Both the position numbers and the translations under genes were made by a program. Positions 36,307 to 45,617 of a stretch of DNA of 64,000 nt are shown in pieces; the first letter of the stretch is position 1, and every line of letters begins with the position of its first letter. The stretch lies in contig CAVNZM010000022.1 in the NCBI GenBank assembly GCA_963693365.1, forward strand, positions 1 to 64,000, written 5' to 3'. This DNA is from Amoebidium appalachense. Taxonomy: Eukaryota; Ichthyosporea. The notes under the pieces were generated by a model. The model worked only from the letters and a program-made list of their open reading frames with translations. It was not told the DNA's origin and made no database searches.

Positions 36307-37791
36307 ATGGACCAGCTTAGAGAAGCGATACCCCAACTCCCCAAACCGACACCCTTCGCCATCCGCCACCCCCCGAATTCAAGGCACGATGCCGTTGTCT
36401 ATGCCCTAGACGATGACTGTCGGCTTCAGCAGGACCATGTCTGCGCGCGGCTGCTGGACGTCGCAAGAGATGGCGACCTCCGCACCTTCCACACAAAAGA
36501 ACGCTTTATGAGAAGGGAATTTGCCATGGCAGTGGAGACGGATGCTCTACGCGAACTGCACCCGACGGGCCACCCACTTGTATGCTCCTACGACACATTC
36601 CCGTACTATACCGTCTTTCGGCGCCACGTGTTGGGGAAGCGGGACGACGACGCCTATTACAACCCCAATCTCAAAGTTAGTACAGGGGCGTACCAATTCT
36701 TTACATTGACTATGTGCGTGCTGTGCAGATCGTCCGGCCTCACCCGCCGTCCCCGTACCTTCTTGGATCAACAGACGGATATGGCGAGAGCCTTGAGGCA
36801 GTTTGCGCGCTTTCTTCCGACACCTGACGTGTTGCAAATGGAGTTGCACGAACGGGTTGTCAGGCACTTTGTGGACAAGTTGCCGTCGTCGCCCGCGTGT
36901 CTTGCGTGCCGCAAGACCGCTTGCACAAACCTGTGCGGCCGCTGCAGGCGGGTGTACTTCTGCAACAGTGACTGTCTGCGCGCGGCGTGGCCCGAGCACA
37001 AGAAGGACTGTATCGAGCATGCCCCCGTGGGGTCAGAGCACGACGCCATCGTCTATGCCATGAGCTTCGACGATCGGCTCCACCCATTTCATGTCCCCGT
37101 CCTGATGCTGGACGTTGCAAGAGACGGCGACCTCTGCACCTTCGGCACAAAAGAGCGCTTCTGGAGACTGGATTCGGTCGTGGCCAACGAGATCGAAGTC
37201 ATATGTAAACGGTTGCGGTCCTTGGACGGCCGTGAGGTCACGACGGCCGACCGCACCAAGGTCCTGTTCTATCGAACATTCAGGTACTCTTCCGTCTTCC
37301 AGTGCTACATGCTTGGGGCGAATGGCCATATGGGAAGCCACACAGTTTTCAGAATGGCGGCGCGCATACTATGCGTGTCTTCCGGCCTTCCCTGTCGCCC
37401 CCCTGCCGACGTGGTTCGCCGCATGAGTGAGTGTGCCTCGGAGCTGTCTGTGCACTACGAGCCGGACCCCGTGCAAGTGCTGCAACATGACTGGTGCGAA
37501 CGCGCGACCAAGCACTTCGTCGACAAACTGCCGTCGTCCGCCTGCCAAACGTGCGGCGCGACCACCCGCACAAAGCGGTGTATGTGCTGCAAGGGGGCCT
37601 ACTACTGCAACACGGAGTGTCAACGCAGGGCGTGGGCCGAGCACAAGAAGACCTGTGCGGCGTGCCGCTGGTGCGGCCGGGCCGTGCGCACCAAGCGGTG
37701 CAGCCACTGCCCCAACGCGTACTTCTGCAACGACGAGTGCATGCGCAAGGCGTGGCCCGTGCACCAGAAGCAGTGTAAACGCAAGAAGTGA
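36307..37791 (+). CDS. Triple MYND zinc-finger protein with internal duplication
   Basis: 494 residues. Two related blocks of about 210-230 residues each begin with a DAVVYAL/DAIVYAM element and a LLDVARDGDL/MLDVARDGDL element and end in a MYND finger (C-x2-C, C-x2-C, C-x3-C, H-x3-C). A third MYND finger follows directly. All Cys/His ligands are present. MYND fingers bind proline-rich partners and often act in transcriptional repression or chromatin. ATG 36307 is preferred over 36280. Giant viruses such as phaeoviruses and pandoraviruses encode MYND proteins. Promoter carries the CCAAT array. Confidence 0.8.
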   Translation: MDQLREAIPQLPKPTPFAIRHPPNSRHDAVVYALDDDCRLQQDHVCARLLDVARDGDLRTFHTKERFMRREFAMAVETDALRELHPTGHPLVCSYDTFPYYTVFRRHVLGKRDDDAYYNPNLKVSTGAYQFFTLTMCVLCRSSGLTRRPRTFLDQQTDMARALRQFARFLPTPDVLQMELHERVVRHFVDKLPSSPACLACRKTACTNLCGRCRRVYFCNSDCLRAAWPEHKKDCIEHAPVGSEHDAIVYAMSFDDRLHPFHVPVLMLDVARDGDLCTFGTKERFWRLDSVVANEIEVICKRLRSLDGREVTTADRTKVLFYRTFRYSSVFQCYMLGANGHMGSHTVFRMAARILCVSSGLPCRPPADVVRRMSECASELSVHYEPDPVQVLQHDWCERATKHFVDKLPSSACQTCGATTRTKRCMCCKGAYYCNTECQRRAWAEHKKTCAACRWCGRAVRTKRCSHCPNAYFCNDECMRKAWPVHQKQCKRKK

Positions 37792-38025
37792 CACGGTGGG
37801 CCGCGCAGGTCGCGCAGGGCCGAATGTGTTTTGGTAGCGCAGGTGGTTTGGTATTGGGGTATTGTGGGGTGGCGCGCTCAGTGTCTGGGTCGTTGAATTT
37901 TTCAACCCATGCCCAGTGGGTTCGTTTTATTCGTCATATGATCAGTTTGCTAGGTTGTAAAGGCCACAACAATAAAGCTGTATCTGTTTACATTTATCTG
38001 CTATATACCACCCCACTGTATCTGT
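37792..38025. other. Spacer between convergent genes; AATAAA near 37970
   Basis: Contains AATAAA (about 37970) and a duplicated CTGTATCTGTT word. No gene seen. Confidence 0.5.
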
Positions 38026-39786
38026 TCACCATCTGTAATCAGGGAGCATGAAGTCCTCTGCCCTACTGGTGACATAGTGGTAGAGGTCCCTGTTAGGGAA
38101 AATTTCCTCCCACGTGTTGGTCTCCGCTATATAACACAACCAGCGATCGTATGGAACATCACGCACTTGCACAAGGTTATCCCTGATTGCATCCTCGAGG
38201 GCTGTCTGACATGACAGTATCGGGTACCAACGCCCGCTATCGCAAACTTGGGCGACCTGAAGAGCGCACCACAGCCTGTCCGCGCTGGCAGACACGTCGG
38301 GGTTGCCCGTGGTCTTGTTGATACCGATATAGCTATTGCGCTGTTGCTGCCAATCATCAGAGGGGAATTTTATCCAATACTCCATGATGGCTACCTGCCA
38401 AGGGCAGTCGGCGTGGTCGGCGTTAAGCATGCATTGGTCATATCCGCTCGGCGGGTGAAGGACGGTTGCGCGCTTGCTCTCGATGTTGTACGCATACAAC
38501 CCCTCGTCAACGAATGGCAGATCTTCGCCTTGGCCCGCCGCTTGTGCGGCTTTGAGCTCTTCGTACTCGACAGCCGTCCTGATTTTGTTCACAAACTCCG
38601 TCGAATCGAGCGGAAGCACCATGACGGGTTTTTTGTTCATAACGTCCACAAGCATACGCCACGACACCCCAAGTTTCATACCAACCCCCGCGCAAATGAC
38701 ACGTTCGGTGGGCCATTCGATGTCAGCATCGACCCGGTCCAAAGGGACGAAACTGCCTTCACTCCGCCCTTCTTGTAGCTCGTAGGCAAGATATCGCCTG
38801 GACCACTCACGTATGTTTTTGCGCTCGGCCATTCCACCCACCCTATAATTCCCCTTGACCTCTTCGGTAAAATCCGAAAGCTTTCTATCCCAATCCAGCT
38901 CTTTTTTAATGATGTCTATGTAGTCGTACAGATGGGCTTGTCTGATGGGTGGAGGCGTATCTGCCGGGTTTGTGGCTGCTTGAGCTAAAATGTTGGCCTT
39001 TTGGGTGCCTATCCTCAGAATGATATCCGAATGAACGACATCGGCGTCGTGGTCGGCGTCGTGGCCGGCGTCGTGGCCCCTCCAGCGGGAATAATGGTCC
39101 ATCAATCGCAGCAGCATGCACGTGTTAAACGTCTGCAACGTAAACGCAGAGCTGTCTAACTTGACAACCCCGTTGGACGCGCGCAACCACGCAGTGCACG
39201 GCGGGTAATGTCGCAGGTTGCCGTCGCCGATGCAACCATGAGTGGGGTATGTCTCTATGATCTTTCTGATTGCATCTTCGGGTAGAAGACCCCACCAGTC
39301 CCAGAACCTGCTGGATTGGAATTCAGGGTTATTCTCCACCGCGTAATCGACCATCTCCAGCGAGGAGGTTGCTGAGTACATCTCGGAAAAACTCTCGCTC
39401 GTCCTTTGGACCAACTCGGACATGTTCGGTGCAATCTCTGCAGCTGTGGTCTGCATCACCGTCTTAGTTGCGAGGCAACAGCGACCTTCGGGGTTGTACA
39501 CGGCCAGCTTGTCATAGCATCGGAGGTACACAGCGGTGCACGCGCGGTATTTTGCTTTCAGCTCGGTCTGGAACTGTACTAGATTCACCGGGGTGTCTAC
39601 CTCGAATACAGTGAAAGGGCGCAACGTTTCCACTAGAGTAACTTGTTCCGGGGTATTAACCGTGGCAAGCCCATTGGTGTTTGCAAGAAAAAAAGCCGCA
39701 ACATCTTCCCCTACAGGACCCAAAAAGAGCGGCGTCCTCGCTGGAACTATCCGCACACGCACTGGAGTCGAGGGTGCGAGCCCCAT
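38026..39786 (-). CDS. Unknown protein of 586 residues
   Basis: ATG 39784-39786 (MGLAPST), preceded on the minus strand by TTTATAAG at 39826-39834. The protein is soluble, mixed alpha/beta, with many Trp, an Asp/His-rich repeat of GHDADHDAD type near residues 245-255, and a NADHADCPWQVAIMEYW segment. No catalytic motif I can name. Stop near 38026 faces the MYND gene. It has no paralogue in the window. Confidence 0.65.
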   Translation of the reverse strand: MGLAPSTPVRVRIVPARTPLFLGPVGEDVAAFFLANTNGLATVNTPEQVTLVETLRPFTVFEVDTPVNLVQFQTELKAKYRACTAVYLRCYDKLAVYNPEGRCCLATKTVMQTTAAEIAPNMSELVQRTSESFSEMYSATSSLEMVDYAVENNPEFQSSRFWDWWGLLPEDAIRKIIETYPTHGCIGDGNLRHYPPCTAWLRASNGVVKLDSSAFTLQTFNTCMLLRLMDHYSRWRGHDAGHDADHDADVVHSDIILRIGTQKANILAQAATNPADTPPPIRQAHLYDYIDIIKKELDWDRKLSDFTEEVKGNYRVGGMAERKNIREWSRRYLAYELQEGRSEGSFVPLDRVDADIEWPTERVICAGVGMKLGVSWRMLVDVMNKKPVMVLPLDSTEFVNKIRTAVEYEELKAAQAAGQGEDLPFVDEGLYAYNIESKRATVLHPPSGYDQCMLNADHADCPWQVAIMEYWIKFPSDDWQQQRNSYIGINKTTGNPDVSASADRLWCALQVAQVCDSGRWYPILSCQTALEDAIRDNLVQVRDVPYDRWLCYIAETNTWEEIFPNRDLYHYVTSRAEDFMLPDYRW

Positions 39787-39839
39787 TGTCAACAGAGAGA
39801 TAATGAATGTCTTCTACCCCGCGTGCTTATAAACCTGTA

Positions 39840-40431
39840 GTTAGTCCTATAGTAAACCTTCTCCTATGTGCTATGAGCAGTGGACTGTGTTGCATCAGAC
39901 GATTCCGATTCTGATTTCATATTGTGTAACGCGATATTGCGCTCGCGAATCAGAAGCCGCCAAACTATTCACTGCCCTGCTGCGCGATTGGCTGCAGGTG
40001 CCTAAACAGCATTCCAACACGATGTTGCGTTCGCGAAGCAGATTCCGCCTATTATCCGATACCCTACTGGGCGATTGGCTGTAGCTGTCATTTTGTCATG
40101 CAATCGATGTTGCCAGGAAAATACATTGGCCGTCATCTATTGGATACGACAGGGACCAATTGGTACTTTACAATTTCTTTTGTTATGGGGGTTTTTTTTT
40201 TTTTTTTTTTTTTTTCTTTGTTTTTTTTTTTTTTTTTTTTTTTTTTGGTACAACTTGAGGAAAAGATGGGGACTCTGTGTCCCCAAGTCGTCAATGGACT
40301 GGCAAATTTACCCCCGTTTCTCCCTTCCCCACCCTCTTCTTTTTTTTTCTTTTCCCGGCCCTTTTTTTTTTCTTTTTTTTTTTTTTTTTTTTTGCGCCGG
40401 GGTTTTTCCCAAAACCCCCCCGGGGGCGCCG
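39840..40431. other. Low-complexity spacer with poly-T tracts
   Basis: 39840-40100 holds three spaced GATTGGCTG/CCTA units around GCGATATTGCGCTCGCGAA-like words. 40193-40247 and 40339-40394 are T runs with few interruptions, followed by runs of C and G. Open frames through the T runs are artefacts. The 5' end of the next gene has been lost in this stretch. Confidence 0.7.
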
Positions 40432-40677
40432 GACCGCCGGGCCATCGAGGCGTCGGACTCCGCGCTCGCCGACTACGTGACCGTCGGGAAGTTCCTCGTC
40501 GACCGCGGCATCACGGACAGGTCCAGCAGCGCGCTCGGCCGCCAGCTCGCGCGCGCCTGGCGCGACCAGGAGGGCGGCGAGCCCGAGGAGACGCTCAAGA
40601 TGGTGCAGGGCGACATGCGGCCCGTCAAGGTGTACCCCGTGCGCTTCCTGGAGAAGCACGTGCTCGGGTGGCAGTAA
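40432..40677 (+). CDS. 3' fragment of a BRO/antirepressor-like gene
   Basis: About 81 residues, GC-rich and well coded, with TVGKFLVDRGI, then GRQLARAWRDQEGG and VKVYPVRFLE before TAA. This recalls the C-terminal winged-helix region of phage and viral antirepressor or BRO proteins ('T-V-x-x-hydrophobic-L-x-x-x-G-I ... G-R-x-hydrophobic-A ... Y'). The 5' part runs into poly-T/C/G sequence, so the gene is either truly truncated or hidden by assembly error. Confidence 0.45.
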   Translation, partial: DRRAIEASDSALADYVTVGKFLVDRGITDRSSSALGRQLARAWRDQEGGEPEETLKMVQGDMRPVKVYPVRFLEKHVLGWQ

Positions 40678-40699
40678 ACGGCCGCGCGCGCCTCGCGGG

Positions 40700-40707
40700 T
40701 ACATAAG
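40700..40707 (+). promoter_or_regulatory. TATA-like box TACATAAG
   Basis: 34 bases before ATG 40741. The same word lies at 45544-45551 before ATG 45618, suggesting a shared promoter type. Confidence 0.5.
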
Positions 40708-40740
40708 CAGCACCGCGTTTATTTTCTATCCATTCACACA

Positions 40741-41172
40741 ATGGATCTTCCATGCAACACCACACCCCGGAAAGTCTTTGCGTGCCCCGACTGCGAGCGA
40801 ACGTTCACGATCAAGGCGAACATGAAAAGACATCACGCCGCGTTGCACTCGGGCAGTCGCCCCTACGGCTGCACCCAGCAGGGCTGCTTTGCCACGTTTG
40901 CGCGCAGCGACCACCTGAAGGTGCACGTCAGGATGCACACCGGCGAGCGACCCTTCATGTGCGATTTTTGCAATGCCGACTTCCCGTCCCCCTCTGCGCT
41001 ATGGATGCACCGGCGCGGCGTCCATACCGAGAATAAGACATCCGTGCGGCGGGTGCGTGGTGCCCTGCGGTGCCCATCTGAGGGGTGCGAGTGTACGTTT
41101 ACCCGGTCGCCCGCGCTCAACTACCATGTGCTGAACGCACACCCCGAGCTGGTTGCCGGTCCAGCCGCATAA
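40741..41172 (+). CDS. C2H2 zinc-finger protein with four fingers
   Basis: 143 residues. Finger ligands: C15-C18-H31-H36, C44-C49-H62-H66, C74-C77-H90-H95, C111-C116-H129-H134. A classic TGERPF linker lies between fingers 2 and 3 (67-72). Such proteins bind DNA; this one is likely a viral transcription regulator in the nucleus. The stop TAA (41170-41172) overlaps CATAAAAA, the TATA-like box of the next gene. Length and linker suggest capture from a eukaryotic host. Confidence 0.85.
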   Translation: MDLPCNTTPRKVFACPDCERTFTIKANMKRHHAALHSGSRPYGCTQQGCFATFARSDHLKVHVRMHTGERPFMCDFCNADFPSPSALWMHRRGVHTENKTSVRRVRGALRCPSEGCECTFTRSPALNYHVLNAHPELVAGPAA

Positions 41173-41234
41173 AAACAGGCGGACCCGACACAAGGCCCGT
41201 CAGATATTATCTATCCTCAAGTGTATCGGACAGC

Positions 41235-42723
41235 ATGGAAGACCTCTACATGAAGATCGCATCGGACATGTCCGTGAATGAGCAGCGCAAATTGGCGACG
41301 TACGAGGAGTTTGGAGCGGACAACAGGCACGCGCAACAACTGGTTGGACGCGGACATTGTCGAGCAGTACGAATGGACCGAGGAGCAGATCCACGCGTTC
41401 TGTCGCACCCTTGTGGCGTATTCCCGCCCGGACGGCGTGTACCTGTTCAAGCGGTTCAAGGATGGGAGATTTGTCCACGAGATCAAGTCCAAGGAGAAGG
41501 TGGCTGACATGCTGTCCAAGTACAAGTTCAGGTACAACCCGACCGGCAAGAAGGTGGAGACATACAAGGGCTCGTGGCACTTGGACAGCAGCCAGATGGT
41601 CGTGTACCACGGTGGCATCGTCTTCGACCCCAGCGACCCCGACCCCAAGACGCGTGTCCGCAACCCGCGCTACACGTCGACCCACAGCCGCACGTTCAAC
41701 AGCTTCCAGGGATTCCAGTTTACGTACGACCCATCCTTTGTCATCGACGAGAGTCTCCTCGCGGGCTTCGTCGGTCACGCGAGAGACGTCATCTGTGCGG
41801 GGGACGAGTCTCTGTACCACTACGTGCTCGAGTGGCTGGGGCACCTGTTCCAGTACCCCGCACGCAAGCCCGAGAGCGCCTGGCTGATGCGGAGCATCGA
41901 GGGGACCGGCAAGAACATGTTTGTGAAAATCATACAGAACGTGCTGGGTGACGACCTTGTTGGTGTGGTGGAGACGGAAGATCGCCTCGCGTCCCGCTTC
42001 AACGTAGGTATCACGTTCAAACTGTTAGTGGTGTGCAACGAGGTCACATACGGGAAAAGCCACCGTACACCCAACCACCTGAAGACCCTCATCACCGACG
42101 ACACCATGACCTACGAGGCCAAGGGCATTGACGCAGTCAAGGTCCGTTCGTGCGAGCGTTGGATCCTGATGTCCAACGAACAGCATCCCGTCCCGGTCAG
42201 TCGCACGGACAGGCGCTATGCGTGCATGGAGGTGTCCGACACTCGCGTCGGTGACGAGAGGTACTTCAGGGCCCTGTCGCAGCAGTACGCGGCCGGATCT
42301 CCTGCGCTCGAGCACCTCTACCAGTGGTTCATGAGGATCCCCGTGTCCGACCCCAACCGTGTCCCACCCCCCATGACCACCCTCAAGCGGCAGCTCCAGG
42401 ACCTCAGCGGGCCGATGGAGCTGCAGTTCCTGCGTGACCTGCTGAAGCGCGAGAACGGGTTTGAGGATGCGCCCGCATTTGAGGACGGTGCGAGGGTTAC
42501 TCCTGCTGCCCTCTTCCAACTCTACCAGTCCTGGTGGGAACACAACACACCCGACAAGTCCAAGCGGCCAACCCAGCGCGACTTTGGGATTGCAGTTACG
42601 GCCATCCTGGGCAAAATTAAGAGCACCCGCGTCAACACAATAGCCTACGGCGCTGAAGGTTGTGAGGCCGCTTCAGGCTTTACACGCTGCTATGGTCTCG
42701 ATCGCAAACTTATCGGAGTGTAG
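41235..42723 (+). CDS. SF3 primase-helicase (D5/DUF5906 type), copy 3, N-terminal frameshift
   Basis: From about 41340 to the TAG at 42721-42723 the frame is intact and closely related to copies 1 and 2: IEGTGKN Walker A, VCNEVTYGKS at Walker B, WILMSNE motif C, DRRYACMEV. The promoter-proximal ATG at 41235 (MEDLYMKIASDM) reads into another frame and would join the helicase frame through a one-base change at about 41310-41345. An ATG in the helicase frame at 41278 is the alternative start. Copy 3 is closer to copy 1 in Walker A and closer to copy 2 in the VYHGGIVFDPSDPDP element. Confidence 0.8.
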
Positions 42724-43403
42724 CGTGCTTGTGTGGCGTGTTGTGTGGCTAGTGGCTAGAACGTGGCCAGATCCGAGAGCCAATCAAATCGCGCCATTGG
42801 GTCCTCTGTGGCTAGTGTGGCTACTTTTTCTCTCTGTGGCTAGTGTGGCTAGTGAAATAAATCGGCGGCGGGGGTGGTCTTTGGAGGCTTTTGATTGGTC
42901 GTTGCTAGGGAGATCTCTGGTTTGGGTGTGAGTCGGAAAGAAGTGGACACAGTAGCCACAATAGCCACGCGGTTGGGGTAGCTGGGTAGGCAGGTCGTAG
43001 GTAATTTTTACACTGGAAATATTTTTGCCCTTTCTATTTTTTTCTAAAAGTAAGTTACTACTCTTTCGACCTTACTACCACTAAGTAAACGAACAACCCA
43101 AGCAAATAATTTATACTAAAACCCATTTTGGTGTGTGTTGGGGTCGCTACTTGTCGTAAGATCCCCATGGCTATGCAAGTGAACCGAGAAGGTCTTGCCA
43201 GGACACAGGAGCTCCCCGCAGCGTGGCCGGGAGGGGCTTGGGGGGCACGCGAGGCATGCACGGCCGGTGAGGCACGGAAGGCACGGCGGGCTCGCAGGCG
43301 GCACGAGGCACGCGTGCCACGCATGCCACCCGAGGCCCCAGGCCCCCAGGCGGCGCGGATGGGTGACCGAGGACGACCGATATGGACACGAGTCGGGGTG
43401 GGT
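42724..43403. other. Spacer with GTGGCTAGTGTGGCTA repeats and a GC-rich GGCACG block
   Basis: Short GTGGCTAG words repeat at 42737-42855. 43195-43375 is rich in GGCACG/CGTGCC words of a kind also found at 45180-45310 and 46880-46980. No gene supported. Confidence 0.5.
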
Positions 43404-44315
43404 TTATTGACGTGCCGCGGCGGCCCAGGTAGCAAACGCCGTGCGGCCATCCGCAAGCGCCTGCGCGACCTTCCCGGGGTCGACGTCCATGGGCGACGCA
43501 AACAGCCTCCGCTCCGGAGCGACCACCACGAGGCGATCTCCGAGGCGGGTGCGGAGGTTGGCGAACTCGGTGGCCGCCAGCTCGGTGCCCGAGTCACGCT
43601 GCAGCGCATAGCAGAGCTCCATGCCCGTTTTTGGCACGGATTCTGCGGGGCAGTGCGCCAGCGAGTCGCACAGCACCGTGACGTAGATGCCGTCGAACCC
43701 ATCTGCGGCATCCTCGAGTGCCTTGGTGAGGGGCACCAGCTCCGAGACGCCGCCGTCCAGAAACACGGTGCCGCCGTACTCGACGGGGGGGACCGCGAGT
43801 GGAAGGGCCGAAGACGCGCGCATGCCGACCTGGTACTCGGGCCCTGTGAACCACCGCTCCTTCTTGTTGAGGAAGTCCCAGGCGACGCAGTGGCAGCGCG
43901 TGTAGATGTCCGCGTCGATGCCCTCCAGAAGCGCCGCCGCACGCTCCTGCAGGGTGAAGCGGCTGTACGCCGCCCCGTACAGCATTGACCCGACCACCGT
44001 CCTCCAGGTTTTCGGAAGCAGCGCCATTGCGCCACCCCACGGTTCCACAATGTCCTCCACGCACTTCAGCTCCCCCAGCTCGCGCGCCAGGTCGTCCAGG
44101 CGGTCGGCAACCACGAACGGCGCCACCAGCGCGCCGACGGACGTGCCGTACACCCTGTCGACCCGGTACAGCCCCGACGCGAGCATCCCCTGCATGAACC
44201 CGACTTGGAAGCAGCCCTTGACGCCGCCCCCGGGCAGCAGGATCCGCACACGTGTCCTGGCTTGGGAGGGTGTGCCCATGTTGATGTAGGGCGCGATAAA
44301 AGTCGACGGCTTCAT
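43404..44315 (-). CDS. Patatin-like phospholipase
   Basis: 303 residues. Oxyanion loop GGGVKG (29-34), nucleophile elbow GTSVG (Ser59), and the catalytic Asp in DGG (187-189): the complete Ser-Asp dyad of patatins, which hydrolyse acyl chains of phospholipids. No signal peptide. The ATG at 44313-44315 overlaps the TGA of the Fic gene in ATGA; a second ATG at 44280 (MGTPSQA) has TTTTATCG about 15 bases before it and could be used from its own promoter. Bacterial and viral patatins often act on host membranes. Confidence 0.9.
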   Translation of the reverse strand: MKPSTFIAPYINMGTPSQARTRVRILLPGGGVKGCFQVGFMQGMLASGLYRVDRVYGTSVGALVAPFVVADRLDDLARELGELKCVEDIVEPWGGAMALLPKTWRTVVGSMLYGAAYSRFTLQERAAALLEGIDADIYTRCHCVAWDFLNKKERWFTGPEYQVGMRASSALPLAVPPVEYGGTVFLDGGVSELVPLTKALEDAADGFDGIYVTVLCDSLAHCPAESVPKTGMELCYALQRDSGTELAATEFANLRTRLGDRLVVVAPERRLFASPMDVDPGKVAQALADGRTAFATWAAAARQ

Positions 44316-45112
44316 TCCAAATCCAGGGCGTTGCACACGGAGACCAGGTTCGCCCTTGCGCAGTCCAGCACGAAGGCGGCCAGCGCGGAGTAGTCGTGGG
44401 GCGGCGGCTGGCTCTGCGCGGCCAGCAGCAGCGCGAGGTACCGGTCGCGGGACCTGCCGTCTGTGTACAACGAGAGGGGAACGGCGATGTAGCGCGAGAG
44501 CAGCACGCTGACCAACAGGCGGGCCACGCGCCCGTTGCCGTTGCTGAAGGGGTGGATGTAGAGGAACTCCCCGAGGAAGTGCGCGGCGACGTGGATGGCG
44601 CCGAGGACGCCGTCGCAGGCTTGGATTGCGGTGCGCGTTCTTTCGAACAAGCGGTCCAGCGCGTCTTCGATCTTGAACGGCGCGAGGTACTGATGGCTGC
44701 AGCCGGCGGGAAGCGCGAAGCGCACCCGGTACTGGCCGGGGTTGTCGAGCAGCCCGTCCATGACCTTGCGATGGACCTCCCTCGCCAGCGCTGCCGTGAA
44801 CGTGCGCGCATCGACCCCCGTCCAGACCCACGGCGTGGGAAACAGTTCCCGGACTGCGACGACGAGGTTTCCGAGTTTCTTCGAGAACCGTGTGTGTTCG
44901 GAAACTTCACTGGGGCGCGAGAGCATACTCTCGATGTCTTCGGCTGGCACCTTTTCGTTTGTTTCCAGCTCCATAATCTGCTTGACGTACAACACCAGGT
45001 GGTGGCCTGTGTACCCGCGCATGAACAACTCGCTGTCCTCGTGGTTGGCCAGAAAGGTGTGCACCAGGTCAAGGCACCGCACAACCACGCCTTCGCCGAG
45101 ATCAGGCATCAC
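44312..45112 (-). CDS. Fic-domain protein
   Basis: 266 residues. The Fic signature is HPFSNGNGR at 187-195, against the usual H-P-F-x-[DE]-G-N-G-R. The catalytic His is present and the Mg-binding acidic residue is replaced by Asn. Helices on both sides fit the Fic fold, with an N-terminal helical part of about 90 residues. I see no [ST]-x-x-x-E-[GN] inhibitory motif. Fic proteins move AMP or other groups from nucleotides onto target proteins; loss of the acidic residue may change the reaction or the metal use. Overlaps the patatin start by 4 nt. Confidence 0.85.
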   Translation of the reverse strand: MMPDLGEGVVVRCLDLVHTFLANHEDSELFMRGYTGHHLVLYVKQIMELETNEKVPAEDIESMLSRPSEVSEHTRFSKKLGNLVVAVRELFPTPWVWTGVDARTFTAALAREVHRKVMDGLLDNPGQYRVRFALPAGCSHQYLAPFKIEDALDRLFERTRTAIQACDGVLGAIHVAAHFLGEFLYIHPFSNGNGRVARLLVSVLLSRYIAVPLSLYTDGRSRDRYLALLLAAQSQPPPHDYSALAAFVLDCARANLVSVCNALDLE

Positions 45113-45617
45113 TTGTCTCTACACCGAGAGAAAAAACAGACATGTGCAACATGTTTCAATGTTTGAAATCCCCACGACGCGGGCATGCACGGCCGGCCGG
45201 GAGGGGCGGGGCGGGGGCGGGGCACACAGGCCCGGCCCGGGAGGCAGGCGTGGCGCGTGCGCTGGGGAGAAACGCGGGCACCCCCAGCCACCCCAGCCCC
45301 CCACCGGGAACCAGCAGTCAACTCGGGGTTGGTTTGGGGTGTGTTGATTGGCCATTGTGAGTGCAGCGCCTGCTCCCTCCACAGCCAATGAGCGTTGAGT
45401 GCCTTAGATCAGTTGTGTCCGATTGGAGAACATGTACAGCGGTGTAGGGCCGAATTGGGGATTTTGATTGGCGTCAGGTGAGAGCCCGGGACCGCCGCAG
45501 CCAATGGGAGACGACGGGACCACCCAACGGCTCGGCACAAGGGTACATAAGCACAGACGGTGTTGTCAAAAGCACACTCTTGCTGCAGCGTGACAGTGGG
45601 CTTTTGGAATTGCCAAC
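45113..45617. other. Spacer with GC-rich block, CCAAT boxes and TATA-like TACATAAG
   Basis: 45180-45310 is G/C-rich. ATTGG/CCAAT elements lie near 45350, 45387, 45470 and 45503. TACATAAG at 45544-45551 precedes ATG 45618. Confidence 0.5.

Noticed and set aside
40075-40431. N-terminal part of a gene through the poly-T run
   Set aside because: The peptide would be almost only Phe; it reflects homopolymer sequence.
43594-45084. A 496-codon minus-strand frame across Fic and patatin
   Set aside because: It is an alternative frame of the two genes that carry full catalytic motifs, and is Arg/Ser/Thr-rich.
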